A stretch of 34,066 nt of DNA from Bacteroidetes bacterium GWF2_35_48 (GCA_001769125.1 MEOG01000027.1:1-34066), one strand, 5' to 3'; counted from the stretch's first letter, positions 1 to 8,761 are shown. The notes: generated from the letters alone by a model not told the origin. Translations and numbers: made by a program.

Positions 1-871
1 TATGATGGAGTTCCACCATTCACTGGTGTTGCAGTAAATGTAACATTTGTCCCATCGCAAATTGTTGTGGCATCAGCAGCTATGGTTACACTAACAGGAA
101 GGTTTGAATTTACAGTCATTGTAACAGTATTTGAGGTAGCCGGATTTCCTGTTGTACAAATTGCATCAGAGGTAAGCACGCAATAAATTTCATCTGCATC
201 TGAAAACGATGTATTAGAATATGCGTCGCTATTTGTCCCGACTGTTGCGCCATTCAAATACCACTGGTATTGAGGATTTGCGCCACTATTGGTTGGTGTT
301 GCTGTAAATGTAACATTTGTGCCATCGCAGATAGTTGTGGCATCTGCAGAAATACTTACGCTGACAGGAAGATTTGGATTCACCGTCATTGTAACAGTAT
401 TTGATGTTGCAGGACTGCCTGTCGCACAGGTCGCATCAGATGTCAATACGCAATATACTTCATCATTATCTGTTAGTGTGGCACTGGAATAAATGTTACT
501 ATTTGTTCCAATTGTGCTACCGTTCAAATACCATTGGTATGATGGAGTTCCACCATTCACTGGTGTTGCAGTAAATGTAACATTTGTCCCATCGCAAATT
601 GTTGTGGCATCAGCAGCTATGGTTACACTAACAGGAAGGTTTGAATTTACAGTCATTGTAACAGTATTTGAGGTAGCCGGATTTCCTGTTGTACAAATTG
701 CATCAGAGGTAAGCACGCAATAAATTTCATCTGCATCTGAAAGCGATGTATTAGAATATGCGTCGCTATTTGTCCCGACTGTTGCGCCATTCAAATACCA
801 CTGGTATTGAGGATTTGCGCCACTATTGGTTGGTGTTGCTGTAAATGTAACATTTGTGCCATCGCAAATAG
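1..871 (-). repeat. Near-identical tandem duplication inside the Ig-repeat gene (1-334 and 538-871)
   Basis: Bases 1-334 match 538-871 at a fixed offset of 537 bp (179 codons, two Ig repeats). By eye I find two differences: 206 a against 743 g (Phe versus Leu), and 330 g against 867 a (silent). The match ends sharply at 335/872. The middle unit (335-537) belongs to the second repeat subtype, so the duplicated unit is a pair of domains. The first copy is cut by the window edge. Confidence 0.9.
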
Positions 872-2096
872 GATTGTTATCTGGCGCAATAGTTAGGCTG
901 ACAGGATTTATAACTGTCGGTTTAACTACAACGCTTTTACATTCCGTAATGCCACAAGTACCTTCTGCACGCACATAAAATGTAGTAGTTCCGGAAACAC
1001 TTTGAATTAGAGTATTTCCTGTTCCTATATGCGTTGTTCCGCATCCGTCTGTGTACCATTCCCATGATGCACCTGTTCCAAGAGATCCACCATGCACCGT
1101 CAGTGTTACAGATTCTCCATCGCAAACGGTTAATGGGCTATATGTGGCAGAATCAGCAGCAACAGAGGGCACACAACTGAATAATGCAAAAGGAGTTTCT
1201 GTATAATCATTCCAACTGTTAATAGTAAGACTACTAAGTACAGGAGAAACATTAGTAAGAGGAACAACCGTACCTGCATCTTCCCATCTTGCAGTTGGAG
1301 TATCGTCCCAATGTGTAATGCCAAAAAAACCGCCATCATCCACATTATCATAAAAAATACTTATTGCTGCATTGTCAGAGCCTGAAAGCTGATTAATTTT
1401 ATGAAAAAATTTATCATTGATATTACTCACAGACCCATCTGTAATGGTCCTGTCAAAGCTTTCTGTTGTAGCATCTGTATTTGCCATTCGTACGGAAAAA
1501 GTATTAGCAGATGCTGTTGCAGGCATAATTTCTACGGGGCGATAACGTGCTATTCCTAAAGAAGAGCCTACCGGAAATAAATATGGTGAAGAAGACAATG
1601 TCGCTCTTGATAAAAATCCATTGCCCGTACTGCTGACAAAACCGGTTGTTCTTGTTATTGCAGCAATATTGGAATTAAAAACAAAAAGACCAAAATTATT
1701 TGTAATAAGTTCTTTATCATTAAGAGCCAAAACTCCCTCTACACTTGTGTTAACTCCTATTTGTTTCGATCCGGTTCCTTCTAAACTCAGATTATAAAAA
1801 ACAGTGCTGTCTGTTCCATTAACAAGTTGGTTGCTTCCATTTAATACAACAGTTCCCGGGCTTGAATTGACAAAAGCTGTATTTCCTGCGTTATTAGTCC
1901 AGTTGCCTGTTAATTGAATAGTTCCTGAATTATCGAATGCTCCATTATTATTATTTAGCACATTGCCTTCAACAACAACATACGTTCCTGAAAGCAAATG
2001 AACCTGTGAATTGTTATTTACAATCCAGGACTGGCTCTGGGCAGTGTAATTAAAAATTAAAAATGCTAATAAAATTAAAAATGGTGTATGTTTCAT
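1..2096 (-). CDS. Large secreted Ig-repeat surface protein, partial (C-terminal end outside the window)
   Basis: The frame is open from ATG at 2096 to the window edge, giving at least 698 residues with no stop. Residues 1 to about 20 form a signal peptide ending TAQS. Next comes a region rich in NNN, GTI and LNG turns (about 20-160) that resembles the N-terminal part of the protein at 8762-10300, then a T9SS-type linker region (about 160-320). Then come an Ig-like domain starting at CDGESVTL and at least four Ig/PKD-like repeats of about 89 residues. Each repeat begins with an ICDGTNVTFTATP motif and carries QWYLNG and YCVLTSDA with paired cysteines. Repeats 1 and 3 are nearly identical, as are 2 and 4. 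This is the last gene seen in the operon, 4 bp after the frame-restored end of the response regulator. It is probably a surface adhesin. The sorting domain expected at the C-terminus is not visible, so T9SS export is an inference. Confidence 0.85.
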   Translation of the reverse strand, partial: MKHTPFLILLAFLIFNYTAQSQSWIVNNNSQVHLLSGTYVVVEGNVLNNNNGAFDNSGTIQLTGNWTNNAGNTAFVNSSPGTVVLNGSNQLVNGTDSTVFYNLSLEGTGSKQIGVNTSVEGVLALNDKELITNNFGLFVFNSNIAAITRTTGFVSSTGNGFLSRATLSSSPYLFPVGSSLGIARYRPVEIMPATASANTFSVRMANTDATTESFDRTITDGSVSNINDKFFHKINQLSGSDNAAISIFYDNVDDGGFFGITHWDDTPTARWEDAGTVVPLTNVSPVLSSLTINSWNDYTETPFALFSCVPSVAADSATYSPLTVCDGESVTLTVHGGSLGTGASWEWYTDGCGTTHIGTGNTLIQSVSGTTTFYVRAEGTCGITECKSVVVKPTVINPVSLTIAPDNNPICDGTNVTFTATPTNSGANPQYQWYLNGATVGTNSDAYSNTSLSDADEIYCVLTSDAICTTGNPATSNTVTMTVNSNLPVSVTIAADATTICDGTNVTFTATPVNGGTPSYQWYLNGSTIGTNSNIYSSATLTDNDEVYCVLTSDATCATGSPATSNTVTMTVNPNLPVSVSISADATTICDGTNVTFTATPTNSGANPQYQWYLNGATVGTNSDAYSNTSFSDADEIYCVLTSDAICTTGNPATSNTVTMTVNSNLPVSVTIAADATTICDGTNVTFTATPVNGGTPS

Positions 2097-2100
2097 GATA

Positions 2101-2159
2101 TTATATTTTACTGAAAGGAATAATCTTATTAATAAGTTCCAATAATTTTTCTTTTTTTA
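2101..2159 (-). other. Out-of-frame remainder of the receiver domain (alpha-5 helix)
   Basis: Directly after the KP codons, the -1 frame reads IKKEKLLELINKIIPFSKI and then a stop at 2101-2103. This is a typical amphipathic fifth helix of a response regulator. Restoring the frame needs one extra base around 2160-2163. It would give a normal length of about 128 residues and put the stop 4 bp from the next ATG at 2096. The in-frame TAA precedes the A7 run, so classic slippage on that run cannot bypass it. Confidence 0.7.
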
Positions 2160-2486
2160 TGGTTTTTGTATGAAATTGGCTATTTCTATTTCTTTACAAT
2201 CAGGTATTTCATTTAATTGGTAATTACTCATAAATAAAACCGGAATTTTGCTTGTCCGTTTTATAGATTTAAGCATATTTCTAAATTCAATACCATTGAT
2301 ATCTGGCATGGAATAATCTGTTAAAATCAAATCTATTTTCTGATTAATAAGAATAGAAATTGCATCGGGTACATTGCTTGTTTTTAATATTTTTTTCGTT
2401 TCATCAGATTTTAATAAATAGTCTATAAACTCTAAATGCTTGATATCATCATCAATTACCAATATGCTGTTTCTATTTATTTCCAT
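2157..2486 (-). CDS. Single-domain response regulator (receiver only), C-terminally shortened
   Basis: This 109-residue protein is a CheY-like receiver domain with no output domain. The acidic pocket is D12/D13 in the VIDDD strand, the phosphoacceptor is D57 in LTDYSMP, the switch Ser is S87 in FMSNY, and the conserved Lys is K108 in the final QKP. Receiver domains usually run about 115-125 residues and finish with a fifth helix after the KP motif. Here the reading frame stops immediately after KP. The missing helix is readable in the -1 frame (see 2101-2159), so the gene looks frameshifted. It lies 36 bp downstream of the thioredoxin-like gene in the same operon. A receiver without output domain would act by protein contact or as a phosphate sink. 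No partner kinase is encoded in this operon. Confidence 0.85.
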   Translation of the reverse strand: MEINRNSILVIDDDIKHLEFIDYLLKSDETKKILKTSNVPDAISILINQKIDLILTDYSMPDINGIEFRNMLKSIKRTSKIPVLFMSNYQLNEIPDCKEIEIANFIQKP

Positions 2487-2522
2487 TTTAAATATATGAT
2501 TTTTTTCTTCTGTAATGTCAAG

Positions 2523-4127
2523 TTATTTAAACTGTTTTATCATAGATTCTTTAAACTGCTCAAAAGTTTCCGGCATATTTAAAATTGTATTGTTTTTTGT
2601 TTCAACTATAAACATTACAGGAGTGCTAAGTATAAAATAATCGTTTGCAACAGTACTATTCACGCCTCCCTCTGCCCTTAGGTGTTTCCAATTATTTAAG
2701 GTCTGTTTTGCTTGCTCCCATTTGGGGATTTCAGTTTCCGTATTATCCAGGCTAACTGCAATTACATCTATTTTTGTTTTATTATCTCCGGTGTTAAACC
2801 ATTGATATAGGGAATCAACAATGTGTTTGCAATGTGCACAGTCTGCCGACCAGAAAAGAAGTAGTTTATTGGGCGCTTTTCCCTGATACGTATGAAATTC
2901 AAAATCTTTTCCTTCGCTGTCTTTTATAATGAAATCGGGAGAAACCGTTTCTGGTTTCAGCTTTTCAATTCCTTTAAGCCGTTTGAGAATCTGTAGTTTT
3001 TTATTTGTTAAACAATTTGGATTATTGATATGAGTTTGGAGCATTTGCATGCCCTGATTAATTTGATACGTTTCAAATCCACTATAAAAATAATCCACCA
3101 TCCATCCATATAATTTAGGATGCCCTTTCGATGCCTTTTCACATGCTACCCGGCCAGCTTCAGTAAATACAGAGTCTTTCATATATTCTTTAGTGATCTG
3201 TAATCCGTATATACCCATAAAGTCACCCATCATTTTATTGATTTCTTTTGTACGGATTATCAATGTATCATTAAAATCAATACCTTCAAAAAAAAGTTGT
3301 GTAACCTGATTCATTCTTTTTTTTTCATCAAGCTTCCAATCAAGTGCCGGTATGTAATGAAATTGAAACAAATGACTAATGTATAATTTTTTATGTGTTT
3401 CAGCCTCTTTTAAAAGCCATGTATTGTACTCTTTCCTACGATTTTCATATTCTTTCATTCCCTGATCATAAAACTTTGATTTCGGGCTATCATATCCTAT
3501 TAAAAGCTGTCTGAGCAAATCGAGTTGTGTTCTTTTCTCATTATTTTCCTTCATAAATAGACTATACACCGTATTTTCTTTTTCGTCTGTATTAAATTTG
3601 ATGCTGTCTGTTTTATTTATAAAGGGTGGATTAACATACAATTCAATGTTTTGGTTATTGATGAATAAAGTTCTCTCTGAAGGATACGGGCTATCGGCTT
3701 CTTTTCCTCGGTAATCTATTCTTAGCACAAATTCCCCTGGTAAATATTGTGAGGGGATATTCAGAGTCGTGGTTTCACCATTTTTAATACCAGATATTTC
3801 TGCAACTTTATTTATTGCTTTTAAACCCGTAAAAGAAGTCAGTGAAATACCGGCATCAAAAACACCACGCAAATGTACTATTACCATACGATTTCCGGTT
3901 TCTTGTGATAATGTCGGATTGCTAATCAGTAATTGAGAAAGGGTGCAAATTATAAAAATTACATAAAAAACAATGCGTGAAAAAAATATTGAAGTTTTCG
4001 GGAATTTTATTGTTTTTGCATTCAAATAAAAATGTTTTACATTGGTTGAAAGGGAATATCTGGGTTCAGTTGATACAAAATCTTCTTTATTAAAAATCAT
4101 TATGACATTATAAAAAAAATTACGCAT
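2523..4127 (-). CDS. TlpA-like thioredoxin-fold protein, membrane-anchored or exported
   Basis: The 534-residue protein has one hydrophobic segment near residues 48-69 ahead of a LSQE junction, so it is exported to, or anchored facing, the periplasm. Residues about 80-400 resemble the N-terminal extension of Bacteroidota AhpC/TSA family proteins: a beta-rich part, then a helical charged part. Residues about 400-534 are a thioredoxin fold with active site C430-A-H-C433 in FWSADCAHC and the cis-Pro of STP near 503. TlpA/ResA relatives transfer electrons to or from periplasmic disulfides, but the substrate is unknown. The gene starts 6 bp after the FISUMP gene stop, so it is translationally linked to cysteine-rich secreted proteins. 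Met10 (4100) is an alternative start, and the N-terminal 45 residues before the hydrophobic segment are unusually long. Confidence 0.82.
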   Translation of the reverse strand: MRNFFYNVIMIFNKEDFVSTEPRYSLSTNVKHFYLNAKTIKFPKTSIFFSRIVFYVIFIICTLSQLLISNPTLSQETGNRMVIVHLRGVFDAGISLTSFTGLKAINKVAEISGIKNGETTTLNIPSQYLPGEFVLRIDYRGKEADSPYPSERTLFINNQNIELYVNPPFINKTDSIKFNTDEKENTVYSLFMKENNEKRTQLDLLRQLLIGYDSPKSKFYDQGMKEYENRRKEYNTWLLKEAETHKKLYISHLFQFHYIPALDWKLDEKKRMNQVTQLFFEGIDFNDTLIIRTKEINKMMGDFMGIYGLQITKEYMKDSVFTEAGRVACEKASKGHPKLYGWMVDYFYSGFETYQINQGMQMLQTHINNPNCLTNKKLQILKRLKGIEKLKPETVSPDFIIKDSEGKDFEFHTYQGKAPNKLLLFWSADCAHCKHIVDSLYQWFNTGDNKTKIDVIAVSLDNTETEIPKWEQAKQTLNNWKHLRAEGGVNSTVANDYFILSTPVMFIVETKNNTILNMPETFEQFKESMIKQFK

Positions 4128-4133
4128 ATTTTT

Positions 4134-5420
4134 TCAATCTTTAAGGCAGCGCACTGAAAAGGCGTATGCTTTATTCCAAACAGTACTAAGGTTGCAGGAA
4201 AAGGAAGTAATAGAAAGAACACGGCTATTCGTTCCGTTATATTGGGTACTGCTCCAATAGCGACCACTACTACCTCGAGAAGATATTGCACCGGTGGTTT
4301 CAAGAAGATATCCGGCTGCGTGGAGTTTCAGTACAGAAGAGAAGGTATTCGAATAGCTTTCCCAATTTTGAGGAGCGCCATCTGCATTAGTCCATTCGGT
4401 TTCTGTAGGAAGTCTCCAGCCTGTTCCAAAAAATAAAGTACAGGGATCGTTTGCTCCAGTCCAGTCACTGGCTTCATCAATGGAGGTTATCCAGGCTGTA
4501 GCAGGTGTACGAGAAGTGGTGTACTTGTATCCCTGTGGTTTATTAAACTGCCAGTACCAGCCTGCAGCAGCTTCGGTAGTGGTAGTAGCGGTAGCGGCCT
4601 GATTATCGGCGCCAAGATTTTGGGTAATCCAGCATTTGGTAGTGCCTGTTATTGCAGTTGATACAGTGCCATACGTAACGGTCTTGGTTACTGGCGCAAC
4701 AGAGCCCGCTATGTGAGTAATCTGAAAAGTGTTGCCGCATGACCAACAGGAAGATGTAGCCTGTGAAACAGTATTGCTATAACTTGTAAAACCACAGGAA
4801 TTTTCTGCCCTGACCCGATAATAGTACACCGTGCCACCACAGGTTAAGCCTGTTACGGTATATGTCAATACATTCCCTACATTCAGGTTTTGATAACCGG
4901 ATAAAAATGATGAAAAATCACTTACTGTGGAAACATCTAAATAATACGTATCTGCGCCTAATAACGCTGTCCAATTAGCAGAGAAGGAAGGGTTTAATTG
5001 GTTAACATTTGTGGCTGCTGTTGCAACAACAGAGCCAGAGAAAACACAGTTTAAACAACCTAAATTTATCCATTGGGAAATATCAGCATTATACGCCTGA
5101 AAACAGTTACAGGTTGAATTAAATATTAACAAACTTTCGGGGATAGGCGCAGTAATTGTATTGCGTTGTGCATCGGTAAGGCGTGGTATCAGCAAACCGG
5201 CTTTTGGATTTTGCCCGGACACATCTATATCCAGCAATGCTTTTGAATTTGGCTGGGCTCCGGTAGCATTAATACCAACACCCTGAGAAAATATATTCAA
5301 ATTAAAAAACAGCAGACATATAACAATAACAAAAATGCCGGTAAAATTATCAGGGTTTAATATTTTTTTTACCTGCTTTGTAAAACTATCTATATAAAAA
5401 ATATTCATTTTATTTTCCAT
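4134..5420 (-). CDS. Secreted FISUMP-domain protein, paralogue 1
   Basis: This 428-residue protein has an N-terminal hydrophobic export segment (about 27-46, ending FSQ). Next comes a module found at the start of many secreted Bacteroidota proteins: GVGINATG, LLDID, GLLIPRLTDAQRN, SLLIFN. A fibronectin III-like domain (about 125-220) has a cysteine pair in TCG and NSCG. The C-terminal half is a FISUMP domain (Fibrobacter succinogenes major paralogous domain, TIGR02145): KCWITQNLG, WYWQFNKPQGYK, GWRLPTETEW, RYWSS and a terminal VRCLKD. The fold is thought to be C-type-lectin-like and the ligand is unknown. There is no T9SS sorting domain, so the final location (periplasm or surface) is open. 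It is the third of three adjacent paralogues, 25 bp after the previous stop. Met5 is an alternative start. Confidence 0.88.
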   Translation of the reverse strand: MENKMNIFYIDSFTKQVKKILNPDNFTGIFVIVICLLFFNLNIFSQGVGINATGAQPNSKALLDIDVSGQNPKAGLLIPRLTDAQRNTITAPIPESLLIFNSTCNCFQAYNADISQWINLGCLNCVFSGSVVATAATNVNQLNPSFSANWTALLGADTYYLDVSTVSDFSSFLSGYQNLNVGNVLTYTVTGLTCGGTVYYYRVRAENSCGFTSYSNTVSQATSSCWSCGNTFQITHIAGSVAPVTKTVTYGTVSTAITGTTKCWITQNLGADNQAATATTTTEAAAGWYWQFNKPQGYKYTTSRTPATAWITSIDEASDWTGANDPCTLFFGTGWRLPTETEWTNADGAPQNWESYSNTFSSVLKLHAAGYLLETTGAISSRGSSGRYWSSTQYNGTNSRVLSITSFSCNLSTVWNKAYAFSVRCLKD

Positions 5421-5445
5421 GTTAATTTTTAATTAAAAAAGAGGT

Positions 5446-6654
5446 TTAATCTTTTAAACAACGAATAGGATATGCCCGTGTTTTATAATAAGAGCTCGTA
5501 CTACAAATATTGATATTTAGATATGTAGCATATGTGTTAGTGCTTTGATTAGCGCTCCAATATACTCCACTGCCTCCCCGAGATTGTAAACTGCCGGCAC
5601 CCTCTGACAAATAACCTGCTTTATGAAGTTTCAAAACCGATGCAAATGCCTCCGCAGATGTAGTCCATGGTCCATTCGTTAATGCAGCGTTCCACTCTGT
5701 AGAAGTAGGCAGTCTCCATCCTGCGCCAAGGAGAAGATGGCAGGGATCGTTTGCTCCAGTCCAGTCACTGGCTTCATCAATGGAGCTTATCCAGGCTGTA
5801 GCAGGTGTACGGGTGGTGCCATCAATATCGAGCTTGTATCCCTGTGGTTTATTAAACTGCCAGTACCAGCCTGATGCTGTTTCAAAGGGTGAAGTTTCAG
5901 TCGCAGCCTGTATATCCGCTCCCAGATTTTTAGTTATCCAGCATTTAGTACCACCGGTTAGTGCAGTAGAAACTGTACCATATATTACTGTCTTATTCAC
6001 GGGTGCAACACTGCCTTCCGTATGGTTAACCGTAAAATCACTGCCACAAGACCAACATGCTATAGTCAGTGAAATTATATTTGTAGGCACAGTAACACCA
6101 CAGGAATTGGCTGCCTTCACACGGTAATAGTAGGTGATTCCACAGGTTAATCCCGTTACGGTGTATGTCAATACATTCCCCACGTTCAGGTTTTGGTAAC
6201 CGGTCACAAATGTTGAAAAATCACTTGTTGTTGATATATCTAAATAATACGTTTCAGCACCAACAGAGGCTGTCCAGTTAGCCGAAAATGTAGTAACTGA
6301 TAGGTTGAAATTTGTTGCAACAGTTGCAACAAAATACGAAGGCGGCATGCAGTTGATATTCCAGACACTGATCCAGAGAGAAGAGGCAGAATTATAAGCA
6401 TCAAAGCTTTGTGTGGTCGTATTAAAAATAAGTAAAGATTCTGTAGGTGATGGTATCGCATCTCTTTCGGCGGTGGTCATACGGGGTATAAGCATTCCTG
6501 CTTTTGTCAACATACCGGCAACATCCACATCAAGCATAGCGTTTGTGTTGACGGCAGCACCATTTGTATTAATAGCAACTCCCTGTGAAAAAGCCCAACG
6601 GCTAAATACCAACATGAAAAATAAAAAAACGAACTTTATAAAGAATTGATTCAT
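5446..6654 (-). CDS. Secreted FISUMP-domain protein, paralogue 2
   Basis: The 402-residue protein has a clean signal peptide (residues 1-24, ending AFSQ). The same GVAINTNG / MLDVD / GMLIPRMTTAERD leader module follows, then one fibronectin III-like domain with the TCG/NSCG cysteine pair, a CWSCG linker and a FISUMP domain ending IRCLKD. The layout matches paralogue 1 domain for domain. DNA blocks in the FISUMP and fibronectin parts are almost identical between the two genes (for example 5741-5811 against 4441-4511). The last 45 or so residues differ strongly. The gene lies 26 bp downstream of paralogue 3 and is probably cotranscribed. No sorting signal for T9SS is seen at the C-terminus. The function is probably ligand binding, but this rests on domain type only. 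Confidence 0.88.
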   Translation of the reverse strand: MNQFFIKFVFLFFMLVFSRWAFSQGVAINTNGAAVNTNAMLDVDVAGMLTKAGMLIPRMTTAERDAIPSPTESLLIFNTTTQSFDAYNSASSLWISVWNINCMPPSYFVATVATNFNLSVTTFSANWTASVGAETYYLDISTTSDFSTFVTGYQNLNVGNVLTYTVTGLTCGITYYYRVKAANSCGVTVPTNIISLTIACWSCGSDFTVNHTEGSVAPVNKTVIYGTVSTALTGGTKCWITKNLGADIQAATETSPFETASGWYWQFNKPQGYKLDIDGTTRTPATAWISSIDEASDWTGANDPCHLLLGAGWRLPTSTEWNAALTNGPWTTSAEAFASVLKLHKAGYLSEGAGSLQSRGGSGVYWSANQSTNTYATYLNINICSTSSYYKTRAYPIRCLKD

Positions 6655-6680
6655 ACTATCTATAATTTAAAAATTAAAAT

Positions 6681-8744
6681 TTAATCTTTCAGGCAACGTA
6701 TGCTGTTTCCCTGGGCCTTATTAAATGTGCCTGGATTCCAGTAATCGCTACCACCCTTATATGCCCATCCTATAGTATTACTAGACGATTTACTGCTCCA
6801 AAATTTTGAATTATAACCATATCCTGTTAAAATGTCTCCCGTTGAATAATCCAAAAAGCCCCTATTGCTTGTGTGAAGTTTCAAGTCGAAGCTATAACCT
6901 TCAGGATAAAATTGCGCACAAGAATAATCATCTACATTTACCCATTCTGTATAGGTAGGCAGTCTCCATCCTGTACCAAGCAAAAGAGCGCAAGGATCGT
7001 TAGCAGCCTGCCAATCGCTGCTTTCGTTAATAGGTGTTATCCAGGCCGTAGCAGGTGTACGGGTAGTGCCATCATGCTGAAAGCCTTGCTGTCTGTTAAA
7101 TTGCCAATACCACCCTTGAGCAGCCTGTGTGTCATCATTATAAGAGCTGGCTTCATTATCAGCCCCAAGATTTTGGGTAATCCAGCATTTGCTTGCCCCT
7201 GATGCCGGTGTTTGAATCTGATGATATGTAACCGTTTTTGTTACTGGCGCAACCGCCCCTGCTGTATGGCTTTTTGAAAAAGTAGTGCTCCCATTCCAGG
7301 AACAGGCGGTTCCGGGTGTCAGGCAAGCAGTCGTGCTTTCTGTCATAATAGTTACAGCAGAATAACCTGCTGCATTATAAGCCCAAAGATAAAAAGTGTA
7401 TGAAGTGTTGCAGGTTAAACCGCTTGGAATATATCCTGAATAACCTCCCATGATAGCCGTTCCAATATCATCTGCGGTGCTATAATCATTTACAGTATTC
7501 CATTTATACCTGACACACGCTTGTACATTCCAATAGAAATTAATATGATTTCGGCAAGGAAATGTTGTTTGCAATACAGGCTGGCTGGGGGTTGGATTTC
7601 CTGTAGATTGTGTTAATGTAACAGGCGAAGCTGAGGGTCCACAATCATTATAAGCCCATACATATAAAGTATAATCATTACCACAGGTCAACCCTGTTTG
7701 AATATATGAAGTTGTACCTGCTGGATTTGTAGCGGTGGCAGTAGTGAAATTGTTTACCGTATTCCACTTATAACCTGTTGCACCGCTCACAGAATTCCAG
7801 TTCCATGTGATTTGAGTAATCGTTGCCACGTGAGTGCCGGCCGTAGGAGTTCCTGGTATAGTAATTAAACTCACAGAGGCAGTGTTAACCGGAGTAGCTG
7901 GTCCAACAGAGTTGCTGGCCGTAAGTGTATATACTCCTGCAGTAGCAGATGACATATTTGCAACTGTTGGATTTTGCATTGTGGAAGAAAAACCATTAGG
8001 ACCAGACCAACTCCATGATGTTGCATTCGTTGCAGAGCCATTAAGTGTTAATGTAGCTCCAAGGCAAACAGGATTGGGAGTTGCGGTAGCCGTAACATCT
8101 GTGGGTGGTGTTGCACAAGTATTTATAACATTTGAGGGTACTGTTATTCCACATGCATTTGCAGCATATATCCTGTAATAATATGTTATTCCGCTGCTTA
8201 AACCCGTAACGGAATAAGTATTTGTGTTACCAACATTAAAACTATTACATGGGCTTCCACCGCATCCACTTACAAAAGAGGAAAAAGTGGAATTGTCAGA
8301 AACATCAAGCAAATAATAGGTTGCACCAGCAGAAGAAGACCAATTGGCAGAAAAAGATGTAGCAAGTACATTGGTTGCATCGCCGGCGTTAAAATATTCT
8401 GGCAATAAACAACCCAGGCATCGAATGCTAACCCATTGTAAAATCAAGGAGTTGTATGCCTCAAAACAGCGTGTGGAGGTGTTAAAAATCAGTAAAGATT
8501 CGGGAATGGGAGCCGTTATTGTATTTCGTTCAGTTGTTGTCATTCTGGGGATTAAAAGCCCTTTTGCATTGGTTAAATTGTTTGCTCCGTCAATATCTAG
8601 GGCAGAAGAATTATCAGGTGGATTTCCAGTGTTATTAACACCAATACCCTGAGAAAAAGAATGAGGCGCATTCAATAGGTATATAGAAAAAATAATAAGA
8701 TAAAAGAAGATTATCGAAGATTGAACAAGGTACTTTTTTTTCAT
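6681..8744 (-). CDS. Secreted multidomain FISUMP protein, paralogue 3 (long form)
   Basis: The 687-residue protein has a signal peptide (about 1-32, ending SFSQ), the GIGVNNTG / ALDIDG / GLLIPRMTTTERN leader module and a first fibronectin III-like domain (about 120-205). Residues about 210-295 are an Ig/PKD-like domain with NPVCLGATLTL and a WSWSGPNG core. Two more fibronectin-like units follow, each with a GYKWNTVNNF or RYKWNTVNDY motif, a GLTC motif and an YVWAYN or YLWAYN motif. The FISUMP domain (about 500-687) has KCWITQNLG, WYWQFNRQQGFQ, GWRLPTYTEW, FWSS and a terminal IRCLKD. It is the first and longest of the three paralogues, 17 bp downstream of the type A sorted protein gene. The extra domains would set the FISUMP head further from its anchor. 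There is no T9SS sorting domain at the C-terminus. Confidence 0.88.
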   Translation of the reverse strand: MKKKYLVQSSIIFFYLIIFSIYLLNAPHSFSQGIGVNNTGNPPDNSSALDIDGANNLTNAKGLLIPRMTTTERNTITAPIPESLLIFNTSTRCFEAYNSLILQWVSIRCLGCLLPEYFNAGDATNVLATSFSANWSSSAGATYYLLDVSDNSTFSSFVSGCGGSPCNSFNVGNTNTYSVTGLSSGITYYYRIYAANACGITVPSNVINTCATPPTDVTATATPNPVCLGATLTLNGSATNATSWSWSGPNGFSSTMQNPTVANMSSATAGVYTLTASNSVGPATPVNTASVSLITIPGTPTAGTHVATITQITWNWNSVSGATGYKWNTVNNFTTATATNPAGTTSYIQTGLTCGNDYTLYVWAYNDCGPSASPVTLTQSTGNPTPSQPVLQTTFPCRNHINFYWNVQACVRYKWNTVNDYSTADDIGTAIMGGYSGYIPSGLTCNTSYTFYLWAYNAAGYSAVTIMTESTTACLTPGTACSWNGSTTFSKSHTAGAVAPVTKTVTYHQIQTPASGASKCWITQNLGADNEASSYNDDTQAAQGWYWQFNRQQGFQHDGTTRTPATAWITPINESSDWQAANDPCALLLGTGWRLPTYTEWVNVDDYSCAQFYPEGYSFDLKLHTSNRGFLDYSTGDILTGYGYNSKFWSSKSSSNTIGWAYKGGSDYWNPGTFNKAQGNSIRCLKD

Positions 8745-8761
8745 GTTTTACAAATTAATTG

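Noticed and set aside
1130-1351. Minus-strand open frames at 937-1125 and 1130-1351
   Set aside because: Both are out-of-frame shadows of the continuous Ig-repeat gene, whose frame I followed without a stop from 2096 to the window edge.
2152-2163. Programmed -1 frameshift on the A7 run at the receiver end
   Set aside because: The zero-frame TAA comes before the A7 run, so slippage there is too late to avoid the stop. A simple indel explains the data better.
4134-8744. Diversity-generating retroelement acting on the variable FISUMP ends
   Set aside because: There is no reverse transcriptase, accessory gene or template repeat in the window, and the variable ends differ at all bases rather than at adenines only.
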